Shown in pieces: positions 54,785 through 64,000 of a stretch of DNA of 64,000 nt. The DNA comes from Halomonas salipaludis (GTDB lineage: Bacteria > Pseudomonadota > Gammaproteobacteria > Pseudomonadales > Halomonadaceae), in contig NZ_NSKB01000004.1 in the NCBI RefSeq assembly GCF_002286975.1, forward strand, positions 496,001 through 560,000, given 5' to 3'. Below the pieces are notes generated by a model. The model did no database searches, was not told the DNA's origin, and worked only from the letters and a program-made list of their open reading frames with translations. The position numbers were made by a program, and so were the translations under genes. The first letter of the stretch is position 1, and the number at the start of each line of letters is the position of its first letter.

Positions 54785-55594
54785 ATGACACTCCTACGTA
54801 ACGCTTCCCTCGCCGCCTTCGGTGCCGGCGCACTGCTTGCCGTTGCCAACGTTCAGGCCGATGCCACCCAGCCACTGTGGTCCTTCGGCAACGTCTCGCT
54901 CAACTACCTCGACTGGTCGTCCGGCACCGAGCGGCGCACCGCCGACAACGCCGCCAAGAGCGACTTCTACTACATCGAACTGGAGGGCGGCGCCGGCTTC
55001 GAGTGGGGTGAGTTCTACGGTTTCGCCGATCTTGAAAACCCTACCCACGACAGCTTCGACGAGGGTAGCGATGGACGCGACAACCGCCGTACCGCCGCCA
55101 AGGTGACCTCGCATATCTATTTGGGCGACTCGCCGTTTTCGGTCTATGCCCACGTCTACGACTTCCGCGACTACGGTTTCAACGCCCGCGAGCAGGACCA
55201 GATCCTCGGTGCCGGTTACCGCCACACCTTCGGCAATGGCCTGTGGGTCAAGCCGTTTCTCGGCGCGGCACGCGTGCAGAGCGACGGCTACACTGGCATG
55301 AACGGCTATATGGCCGGCTGGGTCGCGGGGTACGATTTCACCGCCTTCGACCAGGCCTTCAGCGTCACCAACTGGCACGAACAGACCTTCGATCGCGACG
55401 ACGACTACCTCGAGCAGAACTATGTCGGCGACAAGGCCGGCAGTGTCGGCACCAATGGTGCGCTGAGCCTGTGGTGGCACCCCAGCGATCTGATCACCAC
55501 CGGCGTGCAGTACCGCTACGCCAACAACAAGCTGGGGACGCCCAACGACTACCAGAACGCCATGATCTATACCCTCAAGCTCAACTTCCTGTAA
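54785..55594 (+). CDS. Tsx-like nucleoside-specific outer membrane channel
   Basis: A 269-residue protein started at MTLLRNASLAAFGAGALL; the signal peptide is cleaved after VQA. The mature part has LWSFGNVSLNYLDWSSG near residue 32, SDFYYIELEGGAGFEWGEFY near 60 and FYGFADLENP near 79, as in the Tsx/OmpK family. The barrel ends with a final strand TLKLNFL. It should let nucleosides cross the outer membrane. It is the first gene of the nucleoside operon, 40 bp before nupC, and is probably repressed through the operators at 54682-54718. Confidence 0.88.
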   Translation: MTLLRNASLAAFGAGALLAVANVQADATQPLWSFGNVSLNYLDWSSGTERRTADNAAKSDFYYIELEGGAGFEWGEFYGFADLENPTHDSFDEGSDGRDNRRTAAKVTSHIYLGDSPFSVYAHVYDFRDYGFNAREQDQILGAGYRHTFGNGLWVKPFLGAARVQSDGYTGMNGYMAGWVAGYDFTAFDQAFSVTNWHEQTFDRDDDYLEQNYVGDKAGSVGTNGALSLWWHPSDLITTGVQYRYANNKLGTPNDYQNAMIYTLKLNFL

Positions 55595-55634
55595 GTTGTT
55601 GCGCCTCCGCTAGCCCGACTCGAAGGATCTCCTA

Positions 55635-56909
55635 ATGACACTCCTTATGAGCCTGGTCGGGATGATTACCCTCATCCTGATCGCCCTTGCCTTCTCCTAC
55701 AACCGCCGCGCCATTCGCCTGCGTACCGTGGTCGGTGCCTTCGCCATCCAGGCCGGCATCGGCGCCTTCGTGCTCTATGTGCCGTTCGGCCAGACAGTGC
55801 TGTACACGATTTCCGAAGCAGTCAGTCAGGTGGTCGCCTATGCCAACGATGGCATCGACTTCCTGTTCGGCGGACTCGCCGATGCCGACAACGTCGGCTT
55901 CGTGTTCGCCATCAAGGTACTGCCGGTAATCATCTTCTTCTCGTCGCTGATCGCCGTGCTCTACTACATCGGCATCATGCAGTGGGTGATCCGTATCCTC
56001 GGCGGCGCGCTGCAGAGGGCGCTGGGCACCTCGCGCACCGAGTCGCTGTCGGCCACCGCCAACATCTTCGTCGGCCAGACCGAAGCACCGCTGGTAGTGC
56101 GCCCCTTCATTGCACGCATGACGCCGTCGCAGTTGTTCGCGGTGATGTGCGGCGGCCTGGCCTCGGTGGCCGGTTCGGTGCTGGCCGGCTATGCCGCGTT
56201 GGGGATTCCCATGGAGTACCTGGTGGCCGCCTCGTTCATGGCCGCACCCGGCGGGCTGCTGTTCGCCAAGCTGATCATGCCCGAGACCCAGGAGCCCGAG
56301 GACAGCGTCTCCGAGGCCGAGGAGCGACTCAAGGAGGAGGAAGACCGCCCCGCCAACGTGCTCGATGCCGCCGCCGCCGGCGCCACCTCCGGCCTCAAGC
56401 TAGCCGCCAACGTCGGTGCCATGCTGCTCGCCTTCATCGGCCTGATCGCGCTGATCAACGGCATGCTGGGCGGCATCGGCGGCTGGTTCGGCATGGCCGA
56501 GCTGAGCCTTGAGATGATCCTCGGCTGGCTGTTCGCGCCGCTGGCCTTCCTGCTCGGCATCCCCTGGGCAGAAGCGACCCTGGCCGGCTCTTTCATCGGC
56601 CAGAAGCTGGTGGTCAACGAGTTCGTCGCCTATATCAACCTGGCGCCCTACCTCGATGGCGAACAGATGGTCGCCGCCACCGGCCAGGCGATGAGTGCCC
56701 ACACCATGGCGATCCTGTCGTTCGCATTGTGCGGCTTCGCCAACCTGTCGTCGATCGCCATTCTGCTCGGCGGCCTCGGCAGCATCGCCCCGAGCCGCCG
56801 CCACGACATCGCCCGCTTCGGCCTCAAGGCGGTGCTCGCCGGCACCCTCTCCAACCTGATGTCGGCGTCCATCGCCGGGTTCTTCCTGGCGCTGGGTGCG
56901 CTAGGCTAG
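55635..56909 (+). CDS. nupC: Concentrative nucleoside transporter (NupC/CNT family)
   Basis: A 424-residue inner-membrane protein. CNT landmarks are [20 protein letters not shown] near residue 95, [20 protein letters not shown] near 137 (nucleoside-contacting Gln and Glu), [20 protein letters not shown] near 195 and [20 protein letters not shown] near 318. It imports nucleosides with protons or sodium. It is 40 bp after the tsx-like gene and 63 bp before deoC. A perfect hairpin separates it from deoC. Confidence 0.93.
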   Translation: MTLLMSLVGMITLILIALAFSYNRRAIRLRTVVGAFAIQAGIGAFVLYVPFGQTVLYTISEAVSQVVAYANDGIDFLFGGLADADNVGFVFAIKVLPVIIFFSSLIAVLYYIGIMQWVIRILGGALQRALGTSRTESLSATANIFVGQTEAPLVVRPFIARMTPSQLFAVMCGGLASVAGSVLAGYAALGIPMEYLVAASFMAAPGGLLFAKLIMPETQEPEDSVSEAEERLKEEEDRPANVLDAAAAGATSGLKLAANVGAMLLAFIGLIALINGMLGGIGGWFGMAELSLEMILGWLFAPLAFLLGIPWAEATLAGSFIGQKLVVNEFVAYINLAPYLDGEQMVAATGQAMSAHTMAILSFALCGFANLSSIAILLGGLGSIAPSRRHDIARFGLKAVLAGTLSNLMSASIAGFFLALGALG

Positions 56910-56923
56910 GACCACCCATCGAG

Positions 56924-56949
56924 CGCTGCGGCCACGCCGCCGCAGCGCC
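56924..56949 (+). terminator. Hairpin between nupC and deoC
   Basis: GCGCTGCGGC and GCCGCAGCGC are perfect 10-bp arms with loop CACGCC, 15 bp after nupC. There is no T-run, so it may act as an mRNA-stability or partial-termination element, not a full terminator. Confidence 0.5.
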
Positions 56950-56972
56950 GCAGCACGCCACCTCATGACGCT

Positions 56973-57779
56973 ATGGACACTGCCATGACCGATACACCTC
57001 TTCAGGCCGACGCCCGCCGGGCACTGGCCCTCATGGACCTGACCAGCCTCAACGACGACGACAGCGAGGCGAGCATCTCCGCGCTATGCGCCCAGGCCGA
57101 CACCCCGGTGGGCACCCCCGCCGCGCTGTGCGTCTATCCGGCTTTCATTGCCGCCGCCCATCGCGGCCTCAGCGAGCGTGGCCTGCGCCAGCGGGTCAGG
57201 ATCGCCACCGTCACCAACTTCCCCGAAGGCAGCGACGACATCGCCCGCGCCGCGCGCGAGACCCGCGATACCATCGCCGCTGGCGCCGACGAGGTCGACG
57301 TGGTGTTCCCCTATCGCGCGCTGATGGCAGGCCAGCAGACCGTCGGTCGCGACCTGGTCGCTGCCTGCAAGGCCGCCTGCGGCGAGGCGACCCTCAAGGT
57401 GATCCTCGAGACCGGCGAGCTGGCCTCGCCGTCGTTGATCCGCCAGGCCTGCGAGCTGGCCATCGCCGGCGGTGCCGACTTCCTCAAGACCTCCACCGGC
57501 AAGGTGCCGGTCAATGCCACCCTCGAGTCCGCCGAGCTGCTGCTCGAGGCGATCAAGCGCAGCGGCGCCGATGTCGGCTTCAAGGCCGCCGGCGGGGTGC
57601 GCAGCACGCAAGACGCCGCCGCCTACCTGGCGCTGACCGAACGCATCATGGGCGCCGACTGGGTGAGCCCGGCGCACTTCCGCTTCGGGGCCTCGAGCCT
57701 GCTCGGCAATCTGCTCGAGACCCTGGGTGTCGAAAAAGCCGCCGAGGCGCCAGGGTCGGATACCCCGGGAGGCTACTGA
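56973..57779 (+). CDS. deoC: Deoxyribose-phosphate aldolase
   Basis: A 268-residue TIM-barrel aldolase. Landmarks are [16 protein letters not shown] near residue 20, [13 protein letters not shown]-like [17 protein letters not shown] near 78, [14 protein letters not shown] near 107, the Schiff-base Lys in [19 protein letters not shown] near 168 and [18 protein letters not shown] near 200. It splits deoxyribose-5-phosphate to acetaldehyde and glyceraldehyde-3-phosphate. ATG 56985 is an alternative start; neither has a clear binding site. The stop overlaps the deoA start. Confidence 0.95.
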   Translation: MDTAMTDTPLQADARRALALMDLTSLNDDDSEASISALCAQADTPVGTPAALCVYPAFIAAAHRGLSERGLRQRVRIATVTNFPEGSDDIARAARETRDTIAAGADEVDVVFPYRALMAGQQTVGRDLVAACKAACGEATLKVILETGELASPSLIRQACELAIAGGADFLKTSTGKVPVNATLESAELLLEAIKRSGADVGFKAAGGVRSTQDAAAYLALTERIMGADWVSPAHFRFGASSLLGNLLETLGVEKAAEAPGSDTPGGY

Positions 57780-59107
57780 TGCTGCCCCAGGAGCTGATAC
57801 GTGCCAAGCGTGACGGCCAGGCACTGCCGGCCGAGGCGCTGCGTGAGTTCATCCAGGCCATCGCCAGCGGCCAGATCGGCGATGCCCAGATCGGCGCCTT
57901 CGCCATGGCCGCCTACCTCAACGGCATGGACGACGTCGAGACGGTGGCGCTGACCGAGGCGACCCGCGACTCCGGCCAGGTGCTCGCCTGGGACGACCTC
58001 GACCTGCCCGGCCCGGTGCTCGACAAACACTCCACCGGCGGTGTCGGTGACCTGGTGTCGTTGGTGCTGGGCCCGTGGGTCGCCGCCTGCGGTGGCCATG
58101 TGCCGATGATCTCCGGGCGCGGCCTGGGCCACACCGGCGGCACCCTCGACAAGCTCGAGGCGATCCCCGGCTACGACGTCGGCCCCGACCAAGCGCGCTT
58201 CCGGCGCCTGGTCAAGGAGGTCGGGGTGGCGATCATCGGCCAGACCGCCGACCTGGCCCCCGCCGACAAGCGCCTCTATGCAGTGCGCGACGTCACCGCC
58301 ACGGTAGAGTCGATGCCGCTGATCGTCGCCTCGATCCTGGGCAAGAAGCTGGCCTGCGGCCTCGATGCCCTGGTGATGGACGTCAAGAGCGGCAGCGGTG
58401 CCTTCATGCCCACCCACGAGGCGTCGCTTGAGCTGGCCACGCGTATCGCCGAGGTCGCCAGCCAGGCCGGCACGCCGACCACCGCGCTGGTCACCGACAT
58501 GAGCCAGCCGCTGGCGCCCTGCGCCGGCAACGCCGTGGAGATTCGCGAGGCACTGCGCCTGTTGCGCGGCGATGCCGGCGATAGCCGGCTGCTCGACGTG
58601 ACCCGCGCCCTGGCCGTGGAGATGCTGCTGCAGGGCCGGCTGGCCACAGATCGCCGCGACGCCGAGCACCAACTCGAGCGGGCGCTGACCTCGGGCGCCG
58701 CCGCCGAGCGCTTCGCGCGCATGGTCGCCGGCCTCGGCGGCCCCGCCGACCTGCTCGAACGTCCCGACCGCTATCTGGCCGCGGCCCCGCTACAACGTGC
58801 CGTGCACGCCGAGGCGCCGGGCATCGTCCAGCGCCTCGACACCCGCGCGTTGGGCATGGCAGTGGTCGAACTCGGCGGCGGCCGCCTGCAGGCGGGTGCC
58901 ACCATCGACCACCGCGTTGGCCTCAGCGAGATCGCCGCCATCGGCGAGCGCGTCGACGCCGAACGCCCGCTGGCGGTGATTCACGCCCGCGACGCGGCCA
59001 GCGCCGAGCGCGCCGCCAACCAGTTGCGCGCCGCCATCATCGTCGGCGACACCGCCGCGACGCCGCCCACCCTGATTCACGACGCCATTCGTCGGGAGGC
59101 TTCATGA
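57779..59107 (+). CDS. deoA: Thymidine phosphorylase
   Basis: A 442-residue protein started at [20 protein letters not shown], with GGGAGG 6 nt upstream. The glycosyltransferase family 3 signatures are [20 protein letters not shown] near residue 80, [20 protein letters not shown] near 108 and [12 protein letters not shown] near 200. It phosphorolyses thymidine and deoxyuridine to 2-deoxyribose-1-phosphate. Length matches the E. coli enzyme. It overlaps deoC and deoB by 1 and 4 bp. Confidence 0.95.
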   Translation: MLPQELIRAKRDGQALPAEALREFIQAIASGQIGDAQIGAFAMAAYLNGMDDVETVALTEATRDSGQVLAWDDLDLPGPVLDKHSTGGVGDLVSLVLGPWVAACGGHVPMISGRGLGHTGGTLDKLEAIPGYDVGPDQARFRRLVKEVGVAIIGQTADLAPADKRLYAVRDVTATVESMPLIVASILGKKLACGLDALVMDVKSGSGAFMPTHEASLELATRIAEVASQAGTPTTALVTDMSQPLAPCAGNAVEIREALRLLRGDAGDSRLLDVTRALAVEMLLQGRLATDRRDAEHQLERALTSGAAAERFARMVAGLGGPADLLERPDRYLAAAPLQRAVHAEAPGIVQRLDTRALGMAVVELGGGRLQAGATIDHRVGLSEIAAIGERVDAERPLAVIHARDAASAERAANQLRAAIIVGDTAATPPTLIHDAIRREAS

Positions 59108-60399
59108 CCCGTGCCATCGTCCTGGTGCTCGACTCCTTCGGCATCGGCGCCGCCCCGGACGCCGCCGACTTTGGCGACGCCGGCGCCGACACCCTGGGCC
59201 ATATCGCCGCCGCCTGCGCCCGTGGTTCTCTACAAGGCCCCGAAACCGGCCCACGACAGGGCCCCGACGCCGGCCCATCGAAGCGGACTGGACCACTTAG
59301 GTTACCTAACCTGGCGCGCCTGGGGCTGTTCCACGCCCACCGCGACAGCAGCGGCAGCCTGGCAGCGGGCGTGACGCTGCCCGAGAGCGTAGAGGGTGCC
59401 TACGGCCACGCCCGGGAGATCTCCTCGGGCAAGGACACCCCCTCCGGACACTGGGAGATCGCCGGCGTGCCGGTGCGTTTCGAGTGGGGCTACTTCAAGA
59501 ACCAACAGCAGAGCTTTCCCCGCGAGCTGCTCGAAGCGTTGATCGATGAGGCCGAGCTGCCCGGCGTACTCGGCGACTGCCACGCCTCGGGCACCGAGAT
59601 CATCGCCCGGCTCGGCGAGGAGCACGTCGCCAGCGGCAAACCCATCGTCTACACCTCGGCGGACTCGGTATTCCAGATCGCCGCCCATGAGCAGTACTTC
59701 GGCCTCGAGCGGCTCTACCGGCTGTGCGAGATCGCCCGCGAGCTGCTCGAGCCCTACAATATCGGCCGGGTGATCGCACGGCCCTTCGCCGGCGACGACG
59801 CGGCGAGCTTCCAGCGTACCGCCAACCGCCGCGACTACAGCGTCGAGCCGCCCTCGCCCACCGTGCTGCAACGACTGCATGACGCCGGCGGCGAGGTGGT
59901 CTCGGTGGGCAAGATCGCCGATATCTACGCCCACTGCGGCATCGGCCGGGCGGTCAAGGCCAGCGGTCACGACGCGCTGATGGACGCCACCCTGGCCGAG
60001 GTGGCGCGCAGTGCCACCCGCGCGCCGGGCGAGCGGGTGCTGATCATGACCAACTTCGTCGACTTCGACATGGTCTACGGCCACCGCCGCGATGTGGCCG
60101 GCTACGCGGCAGCGCTGGAGCACTTCGACGCCCGCCTGCCCGAGCTGCTGGCACGCCTCGACGCTGACGACCTGCTGATCCTCACCGCCGACCACGGTTG
60201 CGACCCCACCTGGCGCGGCACCGACCACACCCGCGAGTACGTGCCGGTACTGGCCCGCGGCGCCGGCCTGACGCCGGGCCCACTCGGCGAGCGCCACAGC
60301 TTCGCCGATATCGGCCAGAGCCTGGCCAGCCACTTCGGCCTGGCGCCCATGGCCGACGGCGAAAGCTTTCTCTCTGCCCCCCTCAAAGGAGCCTCGTGA
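59104..60399 (+). CDS. deoB: Phosphopentomutase with a Gly/Pro-rich insertion
   Basis: A 431-residue alkaline-phosphatase-superfamily mutase. Metal and phosphate ligands are visible: [20 protein letters not shown] at residue 5, the phosphorylated Thr in [13 protein letters not shown] near 110, [13 protein letters not shown] near 318 and [20 protein letters not shown] near 360. It moves the phosphate of (deoxy)ribose-1-phosphate to C5. Between residues 42 and 58 it has an imperfect repeat, QGPETGPR then QGPDAGPS, that makes this loop longer than in E. coli. Overlaps: deoA by 4 bp, deoD by 1 bp. Confidence 0.95.
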   Translation: MTRAIVLVLDSFGIGAAPDAADFGDAGADTLGHIAAACARGSLQGPETGPRQGPDAGPSKRTGPLRLPNLARLGLFHAHRDSSGSLAAGVTLPESVEGAYGHAREISSGKDTPSGHWEIAGVPVRFEWGYFKNQQQSFPRELLEALIDEAELPGVLGDCHASGTEIIARLGEEHVASGKPIVYTSADSVFQIAAHEQYFGLERLYRLCEIARELLEPYNIGRVIARPFAGDDAASFQRTANRRDYSVEPPSPTVLQRLHDAGGEVVSVGKIADIYAHCGIGRAVKASGHDALMDATLAEVARSATRAPGERVLIMTNFVDFDMVYGHRRDVAGYAAALEHFDARLPELLARLDADDLLILTADHGCDPTWRGTDHTREYVPVLARGAGLTPGPLGERHSFADIGQSLASHFGLAPMADGESFLSAPLKGAS

Positions 60400-61142
60400 T
60401 GGCCACTCCGCATATCGACGCCGAACGCGGCGACTTCGCCGACACCGTGCTGATGCCCGGCGACCCGCTGCGCGCCCAGTACATCGCCGACACCTTCCTC
60501 GACGACGTGCGCCAGGTGAACCGCGTGCGCAACATGTACGGCTACACCGGCCGCTACAAGGGCCGCGAGATCTCGGTGATGGGTCACGGCATGGGCATCC
60601 CCTCGGTCTCGATCTACGCCAAGGAGCTGATCACCGACTACGACGTCAAGACGCTGATTCGGGTCGGCTCCTGCGGCGCGGTGCGCGACGACGTCAAGGT
60701 ACGCGACGTAGTGATCGGCATCGGCGCCTGCACCGACTCCAAGGTCAACCGGATGCGCTTCAACGACCACGACTTCGCCGCCATCGCCGACTTCGAGCTG
60801 ACCCGGCACGCGGTCGACGCCGCCGCTGCCAAGGGCGTGCCGGTCAAGGTCGGCAATATCTTCTCCGCCGACCTGTTCTACAACCCGCAGACCGAGATGG
60901 TCGAGCTGATGCGCCGCTACGGCATCGTCGGCGTCGAGATGGAAGCCGCCGGCCTCTACGGCGTGGCCGCCGAGTTCGGTGCCAGGGCAGCAACGGTGTG
61001 TACGGTGTCGGACCACATCGTCAACGGCGACTCGCTGTCCAGCACCGAGCGCCAGAACACCTTCGACGAGATGATGGAGATCGCCCTCGAGGCGGTGCTG
61101 CGCGACGACGCCGCACGCCACTCAGCGGGGGGAACGCCATGA
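60399..61142 (+). CDS. deoD: Purine-nucleoside phosphorylase (DeoD type)
   Basis: A 247-residue protein started at [20 protein letters not shown]. The phosphate site has [17 protein letters not shown] near residue 18 and [18 protein letters not shown] near 60, the base site [18 protein letters not shown] near 85 and [20 protein letters not shown] near 177. The catalytic Asp is in VSDHI near 204. It is a hexameric phosphorylase releasing purine bases and (deoxy)ribose-1-phosphate. It overlaps deoB and cdd. Confidence 0.95.
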   Translation: MATPHIDAERGDFADTVLMPGDPLRAQYIADTFLDDVRQVNRVRNMYGYTGRYKGREISVMGHGMGIPSVSIYAKELITDYDVKTLIRVGSCGAVRDDVKVRDVVIGIGACTDSKVNRMRFNDHDFAAIADFELTRHAVDAAAAKGVPVKVGNIFSADLFYNPQTEMVELMRRYGIVGVEMEAAGLYGVAAEFGARAATVCTVSDHIVNGDSLSSTERQNTFDEMMEIALEAVLRDDAARHSAGGTP

Positions 61143-61564
61143 GCGGGGTATCGCGGGATATCGTCGAGCGCCTGCGGGAGATCCAGGGGCACGCCTATGT
61201 GCCCTACTCCCAGCACCCCGTCGCCGCACTGGTGGAGAGCGCCGACGGCAGCCAGTATCTCGGCTGCAACGTCGAGATCGCCAACTACAAGGGGCTGTGT
61301 GCCGAGGCCTCGGCCATCGCCGCCATGGTCGGCAGCGGCCGCCAGCAGATTCGCCAGGTCTACGTAATGGGCCCCGGCGAACACCTGTGCACGCCCTGCG
61401 GCGACTGCCGCCAGCGCATCCGCGAATTCGCCGGCCCCGACACCCGCATCGACGTCCTCGACGCCAACGGCCGGCACCTCAAGTCCTACAGCATGGACGA
61501 ACTTCTGCCCGACTCCTTCGGACCGGAGAATATCGGCAAGCCTTCGCCGTTGTCGTCTGGGTGA
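61139..61564 (+). CDS. cdd: Cytidine deaminase
   Basis: A 141-residue homotetramer-type cytidine deaminase. The catalytic Glu and first zinc Cys lie in [17 protein letters not shown] near residue 52, the other zinc ligands in [14 protein letters not shown] near 85. [13 protein letters not shown] matches the substrate-binding phrase. It deaminates cytidine and deoxycytidine, feeding the phosphorylases encoded upstream. It is the last gene of the nucleoside operon, overlapping deoD by 4 bp. Confidence 0.94.
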   Translation: MSGVSRDIVERLREIQGHAYVPYSQHPVAALVESADGSQYLGCNVEIANYKGLCAEASAIAAMVGSGRQQIRQVYVMGPGEHLCTPCGDCRQRIREFAGPDTRIDVLDANGRHLKSYSMDELLPDSFGPENIGKPSPLSSG

Positions 61565-61598
61565 GGGTGGAAGTGAGTCATCAACAAGCAGCGGCTAC

Positions 61599-61628
61599 TG
61601 GATCAATAACACTGACCCTATTGATCCA
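61599..61628. other. Perfect 10-bp inverted repeat at the convergent cdd/epimerase junction
   Basis: TGGATCAATA and TATTGATCCA are separated by 10 nt. The right arm includes the last codons and TAG stop of the leftward epimerase gene. It lacks a T-run, so it may be a weak bidirectional terminator or an RNA-protecting stem. Confidence 0.4.
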
Positions 61629-62508
61629 ACTCCTCTCGCCAGGAGTAGCGAGGTGCGAAACCAACCAGACGCCGCGCTTTCTGGTTGCTGTAGAGGGTCT
61701 CAAACTCGCCCATTTTGCGCTTGATCGGTACTCCTGAGTAGAAGCGTTCGATCACCTGAGCGTTAGTCAGGCCCACCGACAAGTCGTCGTTGGCGACGTT
61801 GAACACCTGGTAGCCCAAGCCCTCTGTCTTCAGACAGCAGTCGACCATCTGACCCAGGTCGCGGGCGTCGATATAGGCAAAGATGTTACGGCGGCGCAGG
61901 GCGGGGTCATCAATATAGGCGGGAAAATTCTGGCGGTACTCGTGAGGTTCGATCACATTGTTGATGCGCAGGCCGTAGATATCCATCCCCGAACGCGCCT
62001 GGAATGAGCGTGCGGTCACCTCATTCACCACCTTGCTCATGGCATAGCTATCCTGAGGTACGGTGGGATGCTCTTCATCGACAGGCAGGTAGTCCGGTTG
62101 TTTCTCACCATCAGCGAAGCAAACGCCGTAGGTGGTCTCGCTGGAGGCAAAAATAACTTTGGGAATGCCCAGCTTGGTGGCGGCATCCAGCACGTTGTAG
62201 GTACTCAGCGTATTGATACGGTAGGTCTCGTTATCCGGCCGATGCAGAATGGCCGGAATAGCCGCAAAGTGAACAATGGCATCGTAACGCGGCACGCCGG
62301 TGCCCGACTCCAGCTCGTCGAACCCAGCGTAAGCCTGGCAGGCATTAAACACCTGGCCCGCATCGGTCAGGTCGGTTTTCAGGGTAGTAATACCGGGCAC
62401 GTCGGACGCTACCCAATCCAGATTGGTGACTCGATGACCTTGGTCGCGAAGATATGCCGTAGCATGACGGCCAGCTTTCCCGCTACCGCCGGTGAACAAG
62501 ATACGCAT
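61618..62508 (-). CDS. NAD-dependent epimerase/dehydratase (extended SDR)
   Basis: A 296-residue protein. The NAD motif GGSGKAGRHATAYL is at residue 7, YDAIVHFAAIPAILHRPDNE near 78, VIFASSETTYGVCF near 117, and the catalytic YxxxK in SYAMSKVVNEV near 155. It resembles UDP-glucose 4-epimerase-like sugar or uronate dehydrogenases. The substrate is unknown. It lies between the nucleoside operon and the toxin remnants, moderately lower in GC than the deo genes. Confidence 0.85.
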   Translation of the reverse strand: MRILFTGGSGKAGRHATAYLRDQGHRVTNLDWVASDVPGITTLKTDLTDAGQVFNACQAYAGFDELESGTGVPRYDAIVHFAAIPAILHRPDNETYRINTLSTYNVLDAATKLGIPKVIFASSETTYGVCFADGEKQPDYLPVDEEHPTVPQDSYAMSKVVNEVTARSFQARSGMDIYGLRINNVIEPHEYRQNFPAYIDDPALRRRNIFAYIDARDLGQMVDCCLKTEGLGYQVFNVANDDLSVGLTNAQVIERFYSGVPIKRKMGEFETLYSNQKARRLVGFAPRYSWREELDQ

Positions 62509-62533
62509 AGAAGACTCCGTCCGTTATAGTGAA

Positions 62534-63526
62534 CTACGTTACCATAGCGAAGGTGTCGCTGAAGGTAGCACCGAGGCCGCCGCGGTTATTTACAAGGCTG
62601 ACTGCGCCGGTCCCGGCCAGTGAGCCGGCGACGGCGCTGACTATGCCGGCAGCCACACCACCTTCGGCCAGCCCTAGCAAGCCGCTCGCAGCGGGGCCAG
62701 CCCAAGCGGCCGCGACAATGCTCACGGCGAGGGCCGCCCCCGGCCCGAGGCCGGACTGGGAGTAGCTCCAGCTGTCGTGAATGGCTTCGACGTGGCGCCA
62801 GTCGATATCGCCGCGCTGCTCCATCTCCTGCAGCCAGGCGAGGTCGGGGTTGGCCGCGGCCATGGCGTCGACGGTCTGGCGCACCGATTGGGCGTTGATA
62901 CCCTCCACCTCGATGCTGATGCCCTGGGCGGCCTGGATGGCCAGTTCGCCCTGGTAGCGCAACTCGTTCTGGCGCAGTGTCTCCCTGGTCGTGCCTTCGC
63001 CGCTGGCCGATTGGCGCACGAAGTTGCTCTTGCTGCGCTCGTGGGATTCGGTGCGCAGGTCGCTGGCCATATCGAAGGCGATATTGCCGCCGCTGAGCAG
63101 GGCCAGGTCCTGGCCGGCGTCCAGCCGTGCGCCGCGGTAGGACTGGTCGCCGCCGCTGACGAGGGCGATATCGTCGCCTGCACTGATCTGGGTGCCGACT
63201 TCCCGGATATCGCGGACTTCATCGCGCTGGTGGCGGCCACTACGAAGCAGTCCGCCACTGCGGCGGTACTCGTAGAGGGAGTAGTCCTCCTCCTGGGCGG
63301 TGAGAAGATCGATCCGATTGCCGGCCAGCAGGGCGGCGCTGCCACCCGCCTGCAACTGGCTGGCGGTGAGGCGTAGATCGTTGCCGGCTTGCAGGCTGAT
63401 ACCGCGGCCGGCGGAGAGAGCCAGGTCGTCGCCGACATTTAACTGGGCGGCGCGTAGACCAGGGTCACCAGCACGGTAACGGTGTCGGGTACTTGAGCAG
63501 TTAATGCACCGAGACTGCCCCCTCAC
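62534..63526 (-). pseudogene. Truncated filamentous hemagglutinin/CdiA-type exoprotein fragment (DUF637 region)
   Basis: The frame encodes 330 residues of a two-partner-secretion exoprotein. Residues 30-140 are hemagglutinin repeats (LNVGDDLALSAGRGISLQAG; DDIALVSGGDQSYRGARLD; QDLALLSGGNIAFDM). Residues 225-325 (WSYSQSGLGPGAALAVSIVA; SLVNNRGGLGATFSDTF) match the DUF637-type region before a toxin tip. It lacks the signal, TPS domain and most repeats, and ends abruptly at TFAMVT. A GTG at 63526 could start it, but this is likely an orphan, non-functional tip cassette left after recombination. Confidence 0.75.
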
Positions 63527-63813
63527 TCCTTTCTCCTGCGTGCCGGAGGATAGCGATCAGGGTGCTTTCGATAGTATAAAGTATTGAATGTATCGACAGC
63601 GCACCCTAAAACAAAAAACAAGAAGAATCCGACTGCCCATATACGGTGCCATCTTTGGGTTCCTTCCCCATATCCTCTTAACTCAGCATCGAACAACTCA
63701 TATGCCCATTCCAACACAGTCACACTGTTCCAAAAAAACAGCCCCCCTATCAAACAGGTCATTAAGAACTTGGCCTGCCTTTTAAAATATGAAGACCACT
63801 CCCACTTATTCAT
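63523..63813 (-). CDS. Small two-helix membrane protein, possible immunity protein of a polymorphic toxin
   Basis: A 96-residue protein started at ATG 63813. It has a basic N-terminus (MNKWEWSSYFKRQAK), a helix around residues 17-35 (FLMTCLIGGLFFWNSVTVLE) and a second around 58-75 (IWAVGFFLFFVLGCAVDTF), then a basic tail. Its start overlaps the stop of an upstream frame that runs off the window, and the region is AT-rich, both typical of toxin-immunity pairs beside CDI-type loci. No family was recognised; the immunity role is inferred from context. Confidence 0.5.
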   Translation of the reverse strand: MNKWEWSSYFKRQAKFLMTCLIGGLFFWNSVTVLEWAYELFDAELRGYGEGTQRWHRIWAVGFFLFFVLGCAVDTFNTLYYRKHPDRYPPARRRKE

Positions 63814-64000
63814 TTTCACTGTCACCACTCTCTCTAAATCCTGTAATGCTAAACAAAGATGGAGCATGGCCAACGCCTATTTGAACACTCCTTCCTATAG
63901 CCTCTGAGGTTGGAATAGGAGCTTGGAAAGATGGCACTGGTTGCGTATACGGAACAGTTGAAGAATGCGGAGTTAGGAAGTGCGGGATATCGATGCTTCT
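63806..64000 (-). CDS. C-terminal part of a probable toxin-tip protein (partial, runs off the right edge)
   Basis: An uninterrupted leftward frame enters at 64000 and ends with TAA at 63806-63808, giving 64 residues including HFLTPHSSTVPYTQPVPSF and EAIGRSVQIGVGHAPSLFSI. The stop overlaps the ATG of the next gene by 8 bp. Together with the CdiA-type fragment downstream, it is most simply the C-terminus of a secreted toxin whose immunity gene follows. The domain is not recognised, and the frame is short, so this is tentative. Confidence 0.45.
   Translation of the reverse strand, partial: RSIDIPHFLTPHSSTVPYTQPVPSFQAPIPTSEAIGRSVQIGVGHAPSLFSITGFRESGDSENE

Overview
The window is a high-GC gammaproteobacterial chromosome segment. 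Gene content and order (quinol-type cyo oxidase, osmoregulated periplasmic glucan genes, TRAP malonate uptake, TPP-riboswitch-controlled tenA and thiC, and a family of interspersed repeats) point to a Halomonas-like member of the Halomonadaceae. This placement is an inference from gene families; no 16S or other marker is present. No tRNA, rRNA or CRISPR array was recognised.

Layout. 1-0.9 kb: the 5' part of an MlaE-like permease gene and a decayed IS481-type transposase. 0.9-5.9 kb: an arginine deiminase operon (yfcC/arcD-type transporter, arcA, arcB, arcC) reading leftward, with a perfect FNR/ANR box upstream; arcB carries an in-frame amber codon. 5.9-16.2 kb: envelope genes, including a lipid A-type acyltransferase, manC, a membrane sulfatase-fold enzyme divergent from opgGH, an FkbM methyltransferase and a creatininase-family protein. 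16.3-23.7 kb: an unusual cluster with a RibA-like GTP cyclohydrolase II, a RibD reductase domain without deaminase, a flippase-like membrane protein, a methyltransferase, a GT4 glycosyltransferase, a 6-pyruvoyltetrahydropterin synthase homologue lacking key residues, a BchC-like dehydrogenase and a CDP-alcohol phosphatidyltransferase. I consider this the best candidate for an undescribed system, possibly making a pyrimidine/pterin-derived, glycosylated or lipid-linked product.

23.7-27.1 kb: two TPP riboswitches, each upstream of one thiamin gene (tenA, thiC). 27.1-34.8 kb: a visibly AT-rich island (GntR regulator, aldehyde dehydrogenase, class III aminotransferase, polar amino-acid-type ABC transporter) flanked by IS remnants and bracketed by a 127-bp duplication of the 3' end of thiC. 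34.9-41.5 kb: a malonate operon (GntR regulator, TRAP transporter, malonyl-CoA decarboxylase, malonyl-CoA synthetase). 41.6-43.4 kb: an outer membrane protein, a 222-bp MITE-like element and a DMT exporter. 43.5-48.1 kb: ackA-pta and a class V aminotransferase. 48.1-52.9 kb: a CBS/BON protein and cyoABCD. 53.2-61.6 kb: a PmtA-like methyltransferase, then a complete nucleoside regulon (DeoR-type repressor with two operators, tsx-like channel, nupC, deoC, deoA, deoB, deoD, cdd). 61.6-64 kb: a sugar epimerase homologue and the remains of a two-partner-secretion/CDI-type polymorphic toxin locus with an overlapping toxin-immunity-like gene pair at the edge.

Many neighbours overlap by 1-4 bp (ATGA or TGATG junctions), so most clusters are probably translationally coupled operons.
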